From assembly GCA_014650415.1 (NCBI GenBank), contig BMUX01000001.1:769266-833265 (forward strand): DNA of 64,000 nucleotides, given 5' to 3'. Position 1 is the stretch's first letter. Every line of letters starts with the position of its first letter. This document shows, piece after piece, positions 39,218 to 48,916 of the stretch. Below the pieces are notes generated by a model. It saw only the letters and a list, made by a program, of their open reading frames with translations, searched no databases and was not told the origin of the DNA. This stretch comes from Streptomyces spiroverticillatus. Its GTDB lineage: Bacteria; Actinomycetota; Actinomycetes; Streptomycetales; Streptomycetaceae. Both the position numbers and the translations under genes were made by a program.

Positions 39218-40414
39218 TCAGTTGGACGCGAGGAGCTTCAGCTCGGGGTGGGCCGTGCCGCCCTCGATGGCCGTGGAGGAGAGGTGCGAGACGACGTGGT
39301 CGTCGACCGGGTCGTTGGCCGGGTCGTCGTGGACGACGAGGTGCTCGTACGTCGTGGCGCGCTGGGCCGGGACCCGTCCCGCCTTCCGGATCAGATCGAT
39401 GATCTCCATCCGGTTGGAGCGGTGCTTGGCCCCCGCCGACGAGACGACGTTCTCCTCCAGCATGATCGAGCCGAGGTCGTCCGCGCCGTAGTGCAGCGAC
39501 AGCTGGCCGACCTCCTTGCCGGTGGTCAGCCAGGAGCCCTGGATGTGGGCGACGTTGTCGAGGAAGATCCGCGCGATGGCGATCATGCGCAGGTACTCGA
39601 AGAGGGTGGCCTGCGTGCGGCCCTTCAGCGCGTTGTTCTGCGGCTGGTACGTGTACGGGATGAAGGCGCGGAAGCCGCCGGTCCGGTCCTGTACGTCGCG
39701 GATCATGCGCAGGTGCTCGATGCGCTCGGCGTTGGTCTCGCCCGTGCCCATGAGCATGGTGGACGTCGACTCGACCCCGAGGTTGTGCGCCTCCTCCATG
39801 ATCTCCAGCCAGCGCTCGCCGGACTCCTTGAGCGGCGCGATGGCCTTGCGCGGCCGGGCGGGCAGCAGCTCGGCACCGGCACCGGCGAAGGAGTCGAGCC
39901 CGGCGGCGTGGATACGCTGGATCGCCTCCTTGGTGGAGACCTTCGAGATCCGCGCCATGTGCTCGACCTCGGACGCGCCGAGGGAGTGGATGACGAGCTG
40001 CGGGTACGCCTTCTTGATCGCGGCGAAGTGCTCTTCGTAGTACTCGACGCCGTAGTCGGGGTGGTGCCCGCCCTGGAACATGATCTGGGTGCCGCCCAGC
40101 TCGACGGTCTCCGCGCAGCGGCGCAGGATGTCGTCGAGGTCACGGGTCCATACGTCGGGGCTCTTCGGCGCGGCGAAGAAGGCGCAGAACTTGCACGCGG
40201 TGACGCACGAGTTCGTGTAGTTGATGTTGCGCTCGATGATGTACGTCGCGATGTGCTCGGTGCCGGCGTAGCGGCGGCGGCGCACGGCGTCGGCGGCCTG
40301 GCCCAGCGCGTGCAGCGGGGCGTCCCGGTACAGGTCGAGGGCTTCCTCGGGGGTGATGCGGCCACCCTCGGCGGCACGGTCAAGGACAGACTGGAGGTCG
40401 GCCTTCTCGGTCAC
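39218..40414 (-). CDS. mqnC: cyclic dehypoxanthinyl futalosine synthase (radical SAM)
   Basis: Radical-SAM enzyme of the futalosine menaquinone pathway, 398 residues; it cyclises dehypoxanthine futalosine. The cluster motif C70-VTA-C74-KF-C77 follows IERNINYTNS, typical of MqnC, with the conserved QGGHHPDYGVEYYE and SSAGAKHRSN segments. ATG at 40414. It heads a minus-strand unit mqnC - composite-domain gene - menG - glsA with tight spacing. Distinguished from MqnE by the TNSCVTACKFCAF context. Confidence 0.93.
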   Translation of the reverse strand: MTEKADLQSVLDRAAEGGRITPEEALDLYRDAPLHALGQAADAVRRRRYAGTEHIATYIIERNINYTNSCVTACKFCAFFAAPKSPDVWTRDLDDILRRCAETVELGGTQIMFQGGHHPDYGVEYYEEHFAAIKKAYPQLVIHSLGASEVEHMARISKVSTKEAIQRIHAAGLDSFAGAGAELLPARPRKAIAPLKESGERWLEIMEEAHNLGVESTSTMLMGTGETNAERIEHLRMIRDVQDRTGGFRAFIPYTYQPQNNALKGRTQATLFEYLRMIAIARIFLDNVAHIQGSWLTTGKEVGQLSLHYGADDLGSIMLEENVVSSAGAKHRSNRMEIIDLIRKAGRVPAQRATTYEHLVVHDDPANDPVDDHVVSHLSSTAIEGGTAHPELKLLASN

Positions 40415-40665
40415 CGGGGCGGTTCCTTCCCAGAGGGGTTCGGGGGTCGTACGTCAAGACTGATCCAGCGTACGCCAGGGGCCCGGGCCTCCTGGGCGGG
40501 GCCCGGGGAGGGCGGGAAGGTCGTATTTCCCACACGGGAACCGCACGGGAATTCGCCCCGGTGTGGCAGGCACGCGTACGTAATGTCCGCTGGCGGGGGC
40601 GGAATCCGGCCGATAGCTTCGTCGGGCTCGGATCGCCCCGCCTGCCGCGTCAGGAGCTGTTGCAC

Positions 40666-41445
40666 GTGAATCGACGTTCCATACCCGCCGTCGCCGCGTC
40701 CGCCGTGGCCGCCGCACTCCTGCTGAGCGCGTGCGGAGGCGGAGGCGGCAAGCAGGAGCAGCCGGCGGCCGCGCCCGCCGGGGCCGCGAAGAAGTCCCCC
40801 GCGCCCGCGGCGCCCGCGTCCGGACCGAAGCGGCCCGACCTCGGCCTCGGCGACGGCCACTGGGTGACCTTCGACTTCGCGCGGCCCGCGGACCCCCGGC
40901 AGTCGGCCGCCCTCGCCGACTCCTCGCGCTACATCCAGGCGATCTGGCACGGCGTCCACGTGCGGAACGCCAACGACCCCGGCTACCGCTTCTACTCCCG
41001 CGCGGGCGGCACCGCCTTCGGGAAGGCCCGGATCGAGAAGGAGCTGAGCAGCGGCCTGGTGCCCGGCGGCACGGACCGCTACTACAACGTCACCACCGCA
41101 CCGGCCGAGGACGGCACGTCCGTGCAGGTCGGCTTCTGCCACGACCTGTCGAAGGCCTTCAGCAAGACCCTGAAGACCGGCAAGCGCAGCCCCGCGCGCC
41201 CGAATCCGGCCAATTTCCAGAAGTACAGCATCCTGATGCGCCCCTCCCCCGCGCTCGCGGACGGCTGGGTCGCCCAGGAGGTGCAGGTGCAGGAGCGGGC
41301 GACGGCGGAGTGCAGCACCACCAAGCCCTCCAAGGCCCAGAAGAAGCCCGCCAAGACCGTCAGGCCGACGCCGCCGAAGAAGTCCGACAGCGGCACGTCG
41401 AACAAGCCGAGCAAGCCCAGCAAGCCCAAGAAGACCCGCCACTGA
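40666..41445 (+). CDS. secreted lipoprotein of unknown function
   Basis: Lipoprotein of 259 residues; lipobox L20-S-A-C23 after a Val/Ala-rich signal segment, then a Gly/Ala/Pro-rich spacer. The central domain (about 55-225) contains HWVTFDFARPADPRQ and a conserved-looking FYSRAGGTAFGKARIEKEL, and the tail is Lys/Ser/Pro-rich (KPSKPSKPKKTRH), suited to wall or acidic polymer contact. GTG at 40666 with AGGAG at 40652-40656. I do not recognise a domain. It converges on the Ser/Thr kinase gene with an 18-base gap. Confidence 0.75.
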   Translation: MNRRSIPAVAASAVAAALLLSACGGGGGKQEQPAAAPAGAAKKSPAPAAPASGPKRPDLGLGDGHWVTFDFARPADPRQSAALADSSRYIQAIWHGVHVRNANDPGYRFYSRAGGTAFGKARIEKELSSGLVPGGTDRYYNVTTAPAEDGTSVQVGFCHDLSKAFSKTLKTGKRSPARPNPANFQKYSILMRPSPALADGWVAQEVQVQERATAECSTTKPSKAQKKPAKTVRPTPPKKSDSGTSNKPSKPSKPKKTRH

Positions 41446-41463
41446 CGCGCAACTCCCGTACGT

Positions 41464-43107
41464 CTACTGCTTCTTCAGCGTGCCGTACGGCTTCCCCTGC
41501 TGCGCCGACGGCGACGTGTACTGGAGCGTGCCGTCCGGGTTGCGGTCGAGGACGATCTGGCTGGACTCGCCGGAGCACAGCAGCGGGGTGGAGGGCCGCG
41601 CCGGGTCGGTGCGGTCGACCACGACGACCTTGTCCGCCGTCGCCGACTCCAGCTTGCCGATGCCGTAGCACTTGACGCCCATGAGGTCGTACGAGGACTT
41701 CAGCACGTCCTCACCCTTGGCGCCCCGCGCGAGGGTGAGCGTGATGGTGCCGTGCGGCTGGTTGGTGGTGGCCTCGGTGAGGCTGCCGGTCCAGGTGCCG
41801 ACGAAGCTGTCCGGCACCCCGCCGCCCGGCACCTGCGGCGCCGATGAGTGCGCCCCGGGCGGCTCCGCGGCACCCGACCCCGAGTCCTTCTTGTCCCCGC
41901 CCCCCAGCATTCCCGGCATTCCCGGCAGGAAGGCGATGCCCAGCGTCACCGCGGCCAGCGCGCCCGCCACCGCGAGCACGAGCGTGCAGCTGCGCCGCCG
42001 CCCCCGCCCGTCCGGGGCCCCGGACGGCGAGGTCTCGGTGGCGACCGACACGGACAGCCCGGGCCGCTGGGCGGGGACCTCGGGCTTCCTCGCCGGCACC
42101 TCGGGCACGGGCCTGCTCCCGTACGACACGGGCGGCGGCCCGAATTCCCCCGGCACCGGTGCCCCGCCGCCCCCGCTCACCACCCCGTGCGTGAACGGCA
42201 CGGGCCCCGAGGCCGCCTCCATCTCCAGCAGCCGCACCGCACTGCGCCCGGCCTCCGCGACCAGCTCCCCCGGCAGCCAGCCCGCCGCCACGGCCGGGGC
42301 CGCCCCGCCCGGCACCAGCCGCCGGCCGATCTCCTCCGGCGTGGGCCGGTCGGCGGCGTTCTTGGCGAGGCAGGCCAGCACCAGTTCCCGCACGTCCCCT
42401 TCCAGGCCGTCCAGTTCGGGTTCCTCGTGGACCACCTTGTAGAGCAGGGAGGCCGCCGAGTCGCCGGGGAAGGGTGCCGTCCCGGTCGCCGCGAAGGCCA
42501 GCACCGCGCCGAGCGAGAAGACGTCGGCGGCCGAGGTCACCCCCTTGCCGAGGATCTGCTCGGGCGACATGTAGCCGGGCGACCCCACCGAGACCCCCGT
42601 CGACGTCAGCGAGGCCGTGGCGTCGGTCGCCCGCGCGATGCCGAAGTCGATCAGCCGGGGCCCGTCGAGGGTGAGCAGCACGTTCGACGGCTTCACGTCC
42701 CGGTGGACGAGGCCGAGCCCGTGCACCGCCGTGAGCGCCTCCGCGAGGCCCGCACCCAGGACCCGTACGGACGCATCCGGCAGCGGACCGTGCGCCGCGA
42801 CGGCCTGTGTCAACGACGGGCCCGCCACGTAACCCGTCGCCACCCACGGCACCGGAGCCTCCGCGTCCGCGTCCAGGACGGGCGCGGTCCAGGCCCCGCC
42901 GACCCGCCGTGCGGCCTCCACCTCGCGCCGGAACCGCGCCCTGAACTCCTCGTCCTGCGCGAAGTGCGGATGCACGATCTTGACGGCGACCGTGCGGCCC
43001 CCGGCGTTGCGCCCGAGGTAGACCCGGCCCATGCCGCCGGACCCCAATCGCCCGAGCAGACGGTAGTCACCGATATTCTGCGGTTCGCCCGCTTCCAGCG
43101 GCTGCAT
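41464..43107 (-). CDS. membrane Ser/Thr protein kinase (Hanks type)
   Basis: Receptor-like kinase of 547 residues. The kinase domain (14-265) has glycine loop RLGSGGMGRVY (20-30), K43 in AVKIV, catalytic HRDVKPSN (135-142), DFG (154-156) and activation loop ending SPGYMSPEQ. A Pro-rich juxtamembrane region (300-370) precedes a single transmembrane helix (374-394) and an extracellular C-terminal domain of about 150 residues that shows no PASTA repeats; its tail includes a paired-cysteine domain (VKCYG ... LLCSGESSQIVLDR). ATG at 43107 with GGGAGAA upstream. Ligand unknown. Confidence 0.93.
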   Translation of the reverse strand: MQPLEAGEPQNIGDYRLLGRLGSGGMGRVYLGRNAGGRTVAVKIVHPHFAQDEEFRARFRREVEAARRVGGAWTAPVLDADAEAPVPWVATGYVAGPSLTQAVAAHGPLPDASVRVLGAGLAEALTAVHGLGLVHRDVKPSNVLLTLDGPRLIDFGIARATDATASLTSTGVSVGSPGYMSPEQILGKGVTSAADVFSLGAVLAFAATGTAPFPGDSAASLLYKVVHEEPELDGLEGDVRELVLACLAKNAADRPTPEEIGRRLVPGGAAPAVAAGWLPGELVAEAGRSAVRLLEMEAASGPVPFTHGVVSGGGGAPVPGEFGPPPVSYGSRPVPEVPARKPEVPAQRPGLSVSVATETSPSGAPDGRGRRRSCTLVLAVAGALAAVTLGIAFLPGMPGMLGGGDKKDSGSGAAEPPGAHSSAPQVPGGGVPDSFVGTWTGSLTEATTNQPHGTITLTLARGAKGEDVLKSSYDLMGVKCYGIGKLESATADKVVVVDRTDPARPSTPLLCSGESSQIVLDRNPDGTLQYTSPSAQQGKPYGTLKKQ

Positions 43108-43340
43108 GGTGATGTTCTCCCCCGAGACCTCGTGGACCGCCGTGAACCCTGCTCCCCACAGTAGGGCCGACGTGTGCGGGATCACTGGGACAGTTCGGAC
43201 ACCGGGCGAACCGATGTCCCGCGGGACACATCTCCTTGTACGGAACGCGCACGGAGCGCGTCCGCCACGTGTACGGAATCGGGCCGCCGCACCGCCCCGT
43301 CACCGCACCACGTCCGCCCCCACCCGCCCGGAGCCCCCGC

Positions 43341-44372
43341 ATGAATCGCCTGCCGAACCGCCGCCTGATAGCCGCTGCGCTGCTCGCGTCCGCCCTGACG
43401 CTCTCGGTGACGGGCTGCTCGGACGAGGGCAAGCCGTACGACTTCAACTCGGCCGAGACGAACGGCGGTTCGATCCAGCGCAACGACCTCCAGCAGGCGG
43501 CGTCCAAGGGCGAGTCCGACACGCTGCTGCCGCGCGGCCCGCGCGCCGACTTCTCCGTCTTCCGCACCCTGGACGACGGCACGAAGGTGGCCGAGACGAC
43601 CCTGTCCGGGGCGAAGTCCGGATTCACCGGCAAGGTGTGGGTGTGGGCCCCGAAGCAGTATTTCGATCCGAAGTACGCGGAGAGCGGTTTCCCGGTGCTG
43701 ATCGCGCTTCCCGGTTCGTACGGGTACGACAGCAATTACTGGTCGCTGGAGAAGAAGCACTTCCTGGAGACGGTCGCCGACATGTCCCAGAAGGGCACGA
43801 GCCTGCCGTTCGTCGTGGTGATGCCGGTGCAGAATCCGGAGAAGAAGTACTACGACGGGAGCGACATTCCGGGGCGGCCGAAAATGGGCACCTGGATCAC
43901 CCAGGACGTACCCGATTTCGTCAAGGCGAATTTCCGTACGTTCCGCTCGCGGGACGGCTGGGCGTTCATGGGTTCGTCGTCCGGCGGATTCATCGCGCTG
44001 AAGTCGGTGCTGGGGCACCCGGAGCGGTTCAAGGCGGCGATCTCCTCGGGCCCGGACATCGTGCCGGACTCCCCGATGTGGAAGGGCTTCCCGCAGGAGA
44101 AGCTGGCGAACAATCCGCGGAAGCTGGCCGCCGACCTGATCAAGCGCCCGGACGCCCCGAAGGTCTACCTGGCGTTCCAGGCCGGCTCCAAGGAGAAGCT
44201 GATTCCGCGCGTGCAGCGCTTCATGCACGACTACGGCAAGGGCCCGATCAAGACCCGCCTGGAGATCATTCCGGACGGGGTGCACAATCCGGCGACGTAC
44301 ATCAAGGGCATGGAGTCGGGCAGCCTCACCTGGCTGAGCTCGCACCTGAAGGCACCCGTCCCCACGCCCTGA
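43341..44372 (+). CDS. putative esterase lipoprotein (alpha/beta hydrolase)
   Basis: Surface lipoprotein of 343 residues. Lipobox V23-T-G-C26. The body is an esterase-D/Ag85-like alpha/beta hydrolase with oxyanion stretch IALPGSYGYDS (121-131), nucleophile elbow M210-G-S-S213-S-G-G, and a late histidine in IPDGVHNPATY. Likely hydrolyses or transfers acyl groups at the cell surface. ATG at 43341 gives a proper signal peptide; upstream frame is arginine-rich and rejected. It is divergent from the kinase (233-bp gap) and converges on mqnA. Confidence 0.85.
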   Translation: MNRLPNRRLIAAALLASALTLSVTGCSDEGKPYDFNSAETNGGSIQRNDLQQAASKGESDTLLPRGPRADFSVFRTLDDGTKVAETTLSGAKSGFTGKVWVWAPKQYFDPKYAESGFPVLIALPGSYGYDSNYWSLEKKHFLETVADMSQKGTSLPFVVVMPVQNPEKKYYDGSDIPGRPKMGTWITQDVPDFVKANFRTFRSRDGWAFMGSSSGGFIALKSVLGHPERFKAAISSGPDIVPDSPMWKGFPQEKLANNPRKLAADLIKRPDAPKVYLAFQAGSKEKLIPRVQRFMHDYGKGPIKTRLEIIPDGVHNPATYIKGMESGSLTWLSSHLKAPVPTP

Positions 44373-44383
44373 GCGGACGGCCG

Positions 44384-45305
<922 letters not shown>

Positions 45306-45455
45306 CTAGACCCGCCCGGTCCGGAGGGCCCCTCCGGGGGGTCCGGGCGCACCGCGCACGACCTCTCCCGGCCCTCCCGGCGTCAGCCGACACGCCCGTG
45401 TCAAACATCCGAGTGACGTGATCTTTCCCTCTACCGCTTGCCTGAAGGTGCGTGC

Positions 45456-45461
45456 TAGGCT
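45456..45461 (+). promoter_or_regulatory. putative -10 element of cold-shock gene
   Basis: TAGGCT, close to the streptomycete -10. Transcription would begin near 45468, giving a leader of about 120 bases before the cold-shock start codon. No clear -35. Confidence 0.4.
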
Positions 45462-45499
45462 CGCCCGCAAGTTGCAGTTTGGTTTCCCTTGCAGTACAG

Positions 45500-45534
45500 A
45501 GCCTGCGGACATGTAACCCGCAGGCTTTTGTTTT
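45500..45534 (+). terminator. intrinsic terminator-like hairpin inside the cold-shock leader
   Basis: Nine perfect pairs (AGCCTGCGG with CCGCAGGCT), 9-base loop, followed directly by TTTTGTTTT. A U-tract terminator 55 bases before a start codon, inside the leader, implies transcription attenuation. Direct repeats CCTTGCAG at 45487 and 45542 flank it; the GCAGG of the second can pair with CCTGC of the hairpin's left arm and might form an anti-terminator. Confidence 0.65.
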
Positions 45535-45589
45535 CAGACTTCCTTGCAGGTTCTGGAGCAGGGCAACCCTTTGGCCCATGGGAGGGCTT

Positions 45590-45793
45590 ATGGCTACCGG
45601 AACCGTCAAGTGGTTCAACGCTGAAAAGGGCTTCGGCTTCATCGCCCAGGACGGCGGCGGCCCGGATGTCTTCGTCCACTACTCCGCGATCAACGCGTCT
45701 GGTTTCCGCTCGCTTGAGGAGAACCAGCTCGTGAACTTCGACGTCACGCAGGGCCCGAAGGGCCCGCAGGCGGAGAACGTCACCCCCGCCTAA
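45590..45793 (+). CDS. cold-shock protein (CspA family)
   Basis: Single OB-fold RNA chaperone of 67 residues. RNP1 KGFGFI (13-18) and RNP2 VFVHY (27-31) are intact. ATG at 45590 with GGAGG at 45581-45585. Streptomyces carries several such proteins; this one has a long leader with a terminator-like hairpin, pointing to control of elongation or RNA structure, and two hairpins downstream. Confidence 0.96.
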   Translation: MATGTVKWFNAEKGFGFIAQDGGGPDVFVHYSAINASGFRSLEENQLVNFDVTQGPKGPQAENVTPA

Positions 45794-45818
45794 GTCCTCT
45801 CGGACTCAAGGACTGGGA

Positions 45819-45838
45819 AACGACCGATCGCGGTCGTT
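45819..45838 (+). other. small hairpin after the cold-shock gene
   Basis: Eight perfect pairs (AACGACCG with CGGTCGTT) and a 4-base loop, between the cold-shock stop and its terminator. Possibly a 3' stabiliser. Confidence 0.45.
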
Positions 45839-45852
45839 GAACGCAGTACCCA

Positions 45853-45888
45853 AGGAGCCCCGTTCCGATTTCCCGGAACGGGGCTCCT
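45853..45888. terminator. terminator between cold-shock gene and acyl-CoA ligase
   Basis: Fifteen perfect pairs (AGGAGCCCCGTTCCG with its complement), 6-base loop, then GCCTTTG. Ends 13 bases before the convergent ligase stop, so may work in both directions. Confidence 0.85.
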
Positions 45889-45901
45889 GCCTTTGTCGCC
45901 C

Positions 45902-47644
45902 TTATCGGTAAAGAGCTTCTATTTCCGCTGCATACCGTTCCAGAACGGCTTTCCGGCGCACTTTCAGGGTGGGGGTGAGGGTGCCGTCGGCGATGCCGAG
46001 GTCCTGGTCGAGCACGGCGAAGGCCCGGATGCGGGCGGGCCGGGAGACCTGGGCGTTGGCCGCCTCCACCGCCTCCCGGACCAGCTCCCGCACGGCCGGG
46101 TGCCGGCCGGGCCGCGGCCCGAGGTCGTGCCCCTCGCGGGCGGCCCAGGCGGCGATCTCCTCACCCTCCAGGGTGATCAGGGCGACGGGGTGCGGGCGGC
46201 GGTCCCCGGCCATGACCGCGTACGAGACGTACCGGGACTGCTGGATCGCATGCTCGATCGCCGACGGGGTCAGGTTCTTCCCCGAGGACGTGATGACCAG
46301 GTCCTTCTTGCGCCCGGTGATGGTCAGATACCCGTCCTCGTCGATCATCCCGAGGTCCCCGGTGTGCAGCCATCCGTCGGCGTCGAGGGCCTCGCGGGTG
46401 GCGGTGTCGTTCCCGTGGTACCCGGGGAAGACCATCCCGCCCCGGGCCAGAACCTCTCCGTCCTGCGGATCGATCCTCATCTCGCATCCGGGGTACGCCC
46501 GCCCCACGGAGCCGTACTTCACCGCTCCCGGCCGGTTGAGCGAGATGACGCCGCCGGACTCGGTCATCCCGTACCCCTCGTAGACCGGGATCCCGCAGGC
46601 CCGCAGGAAGTCGAGGGTCTGCGGGGCGATGGGGGCGGCCCCGGTGAGCGCCCACCGCAGACGCCCCCCGAAGGCGGCGCGCACGAGCCCGTACAGCGAC
46701 TCCTCCGCGGCCTCCCACGTCGCCCTGTCCTCCTCCGGAAGCCGCCCCTCCGCCGCCAGCACGCCCACCCGGACGGCCTCCGCGAACCGCTCCCGCCCAC
46801 CCTCCTGGGCCTCCGCCAGCCCCAGCACCACCGCGTGCACCTTCTCGAACAGCCGGGGCACGGACGGCAGATGGGTGGGCCGCACCTCGGCCAGCTCCCC
46901 GACGACGTCCTCGATCCGCCCCCCGAAATAGCACAACTCCCCGCCGAACATGAGGGTGTTCAGCTCGATCAGCTGCGCCAGCAGATGCGCGAGCGGCAGA
47001 TACAGGTACGTGACGTCCCCCGGCCCGCCCCGGATCATCTCGGCCCCGCCGTCGAGGACGGCCCCGAAGTTGGCGTGGGTGAGCCGGCACCCCTTGGGCG
47101 GCCCGGTGGTCCCGGACGTGTAGACGAGCGAGGCGAGGTCCTGGGGCCGGACGGCGGCGGCCCGCGCGAGGAAGTCGTCCACGGCGACCGCCCCGGCGTC
47201 CAGTCCGGCCAACTCCCCGAAGAGCAGGGCGGGAAAGGGCCCGGAGGGCGTTGCGGACGACACCCGTTTCGCCTGCTCGGCGTTCTCGCACAGGACGAGG
47301 GTCGCGCCCGAGTCCGTCAGGACCCAGGCGAGCTCGTCGTCGCCCGCCGTCGGGTAGACCGGGACGACCACGGCGCCCACCGCGAGCACGGCGAAGTGGG
47401 CGTACGTCCAGTCCGCGCAGGTCTCGCCGAGGACGGCGACCCGGTCGCCCGGGGCGACCCCGGCCGCCATCAGGCCGCGCCCGATGTCCCGTACGCGGTC
47501 ACGGAGCCGGTCGTACGAGACGGGACCGGCCCCCTTTGAGCGCAGGGCCGGGAGGTTCCCGTACCGTTCGCCCGCCCATTCGGTGAACTCGGACAGTGCC
47601 GCAGGACGCGGCCGTGCCGCGGACGTGCCACCCGTATCGGTCAT
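45902..47644 (-). CDS. long-chain fatty acid-CoA ligase (AMP-binding)
   Basis: Adenylate-forming enzyme of 580 residues. P-loop YTSGTTGPPKG at 175-185, the acyl-site motif YGMTESGG, and the hinge WLHTGDLGMIDEDGYLTITGRKKDLVITSSGKN are intact; ends with KVRRKAVLERYAAEIEALY, the usual FadD15-like tail. It activates fatty acids for beta-oxidation or lipid remodelling. ATG at 47644. Divergent from an AraC-type regulator (about 90 bp between starts) that may control it. Confidence 0.92.
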   Translation of the reverse strand: MTDTGGTSAARPRPAALSEFTEWAGERYGNLPALRSKGAGPVSYDRLRDRVRDIGRGLMAAGVAPGDRVAVLGETCADWTYAHFAVLAVGAVVVPVYPTAGDDELAWVLTDSGATLVLCENAEQAKRVSSATPSGPFPALLFGELAGLDAGAVAVDDFLARAAAVRPQDLASLVYTSGTTGPPKGCRLTHANFGAVLDGGAEMIRGGPGDVTYLYLPLAHLLAQLIELNTLMFGGELCYFGGRIEDVVGELAEVRPTHLPSVPRLFEKVHAVVLGLAEAQEGGRERFAEAVRVGVLAAEGRLPEEDRATWEAAEESLYGLVRAAFGGRLRWALTGAAPIAPQTLDFLRACGIPVYEGYGMTESGGVISLNRPGAVKYGSVGRAYPGCEMRIDPQDGEVLARGGMVFPGYHGNDTATREALDADGWLHTGDLGMIDEDGYLTITGRKKDLVITSSGKNLTPSAIEHAIQQSRYVSYAVMAGDRRPHPVALITLEGEEIAAWAAREGHDLGPRPGRHPAVRELVREAVEAANAQVSRPARIRAFAVLDQDLGIADGTLTPTLKVRRKAVLERYAAEIEALYR

Positions 47645-47735
47645 GACCCGACGGTAAGGAGCCGTCCTCGTACGGGAGATGACCGGAAGCGTCAGCACCA
47701 CTGACCCGCGCGCTCACAGCGGCTACCTTCCCTCC

Positions 47736-48818
47736 ATGGGCAAGCGGACGATCACCGTGCACCACGTGCGGGCCGTGCTGCGCGGGGCCGAGCGGGCCGG
47801 GCTGGACACGGTCCCGCTCCTCCAGGCCGCCCGGATCCCGCCGCTGCTGCTGGGCGACGACCGGGCGCGTGTCACCAGCGTCCAGTTCGCCCGGCTCTTC
47901 CGGGCGTTGTACCGCACGACGCAGGACGAGTTCCTGGGCCTCGCGTCCGCGCCGAGCCGGCCGGGGACCTTCGCGATGATGTGTTACGCGACCATGGGCT
48001 GCTCCGACCTGGGCCGGGCGATGGAACGCGGCACCGCCTTCTACGCCCTCTTCCCCGACGGCCCGAACCTCTCGCTGAGCCGGACTCCGGCCGAGGCGGT
48101 CTTCACCGTGCACAACGGGCTGGGGGCGGACGAGGAGAGATACGAGGACCGGTTCCTCACCGAGTGCATGGTGATCATCTGGCACCGGCTGTGCAGTTGG
48201 CTGACCGGGAGCCGCATCCCGCTGCGCTGGGCGGAGTTCGCCTACCCGCCGCCGCCTCACGAGTCCGAGTACGGGAGCCTCTTCGGCTGCCCGGTCCGCT
48301 TCGGGGCCGCCCGCACGGCGGCGGGCTTCGACGCGCACTGGCTCGCCGCGCCGCTCGTCCAGGACGAGTCCTCGCTCGACGCGCTCCTCCGCCGGGCCCC
48401 CTTCGACCTGCTGACCCGGCGGGAGTACGGCACGACGGTCGCCGAACAGGTCCGCCGCTCCCTCGCCCGGGCGCTCCGCGCCTCCCCGCGCCTGCCCACC
48501 CTCACGGACACCGCCGCCCGCCTCGCCGTGAGCCCGGCGACGCTGCGCCGGCGCCTGGACCGCGAGAACACGAGCTTCCAGCACCTGAAGGACGCGGTGC
48601 GCCGGGACGCGGCGATCGCGGCCCTGGCGGAGGGCCACGAACCCATCGCCGAGCTGGCGGCCCGCCTCGGCTTCTCGGAGGACACGAGCTTCCACCGCGC
48701 CTTCCGCCGCTGGACGGGCACGACTCCGGGGGCGTACCGGGTGGCGTCCCACGGGGCGCTCCCTCAGGGGTCCGGGCAACGGGGCGAGCCCTTCCTCGCT
48801 GCGCCCCCGCGCCAGTGA
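47736..48818 (+). CDS. AraC family regulator with Arabinose_bd-type N-terminal domain
   Basis: About 360 residues. The N-terminal half resembles the Arabinose_bd domain of OruR/VirS-like regulators (LFRALYRTTQDEFLGLASAPSRPGTFAMMCYA), and the C-terminal AraC DNA-binding domain has two helix-turn-helices (LAVSPATLRRRLDRENTSFQHLKD and IAELAARLGFSEDTSFHRAFRRWTGTTPGAYR). ATG at 47736 is preferred; TACCTT lies about 10 bases before it, compatible with a leaderless mRNA, while ATG at 47679 lacks homology. Related regulators often control adjacent lipid genes, which fits the divergent acyl-CoA ligase. Confidence 0.88.
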   Translation: MGKRTITVHHVRAVLRGAERAGLDTVPLLQAARIPPLLLGDDRARVTSVQFARLFRALYRTTQDEFLGLASAPSRPGTFAMMCYATMGCSDLGRAMERGTAFYALFPDGPNLSLSRTPAEAVFTVHNGLGADEERYEDRFLTECMVIIWHRLCSWLTGSRIPLRWAEFAYPPPPHESEYGSLFGCPVRFGAARTAAGFDAHWLAAPLVQDESSLDALLRRAPFDLLTRREYGTTVAEQVRRSLARALRASPRLPTLTDTAARLAVSPATLRRRLDRENTSFQHLKDAVRRDAAIAALAEGHEPIAELAARLGFSEDTSFHRAFRRWTGTTPGAYRVASHGALPQGSGQRGEPFLAAPPRQ

Positions 48819-48916
48819 AGCTGAGCATTCCGGTCAGCCCCCTCCTTACTCACCGGTCACTACCTTCTCCGTACGCAAGAGCGCACCCTGCACCCCCCAC
48901 CCCCGTAGGGAGAGCC

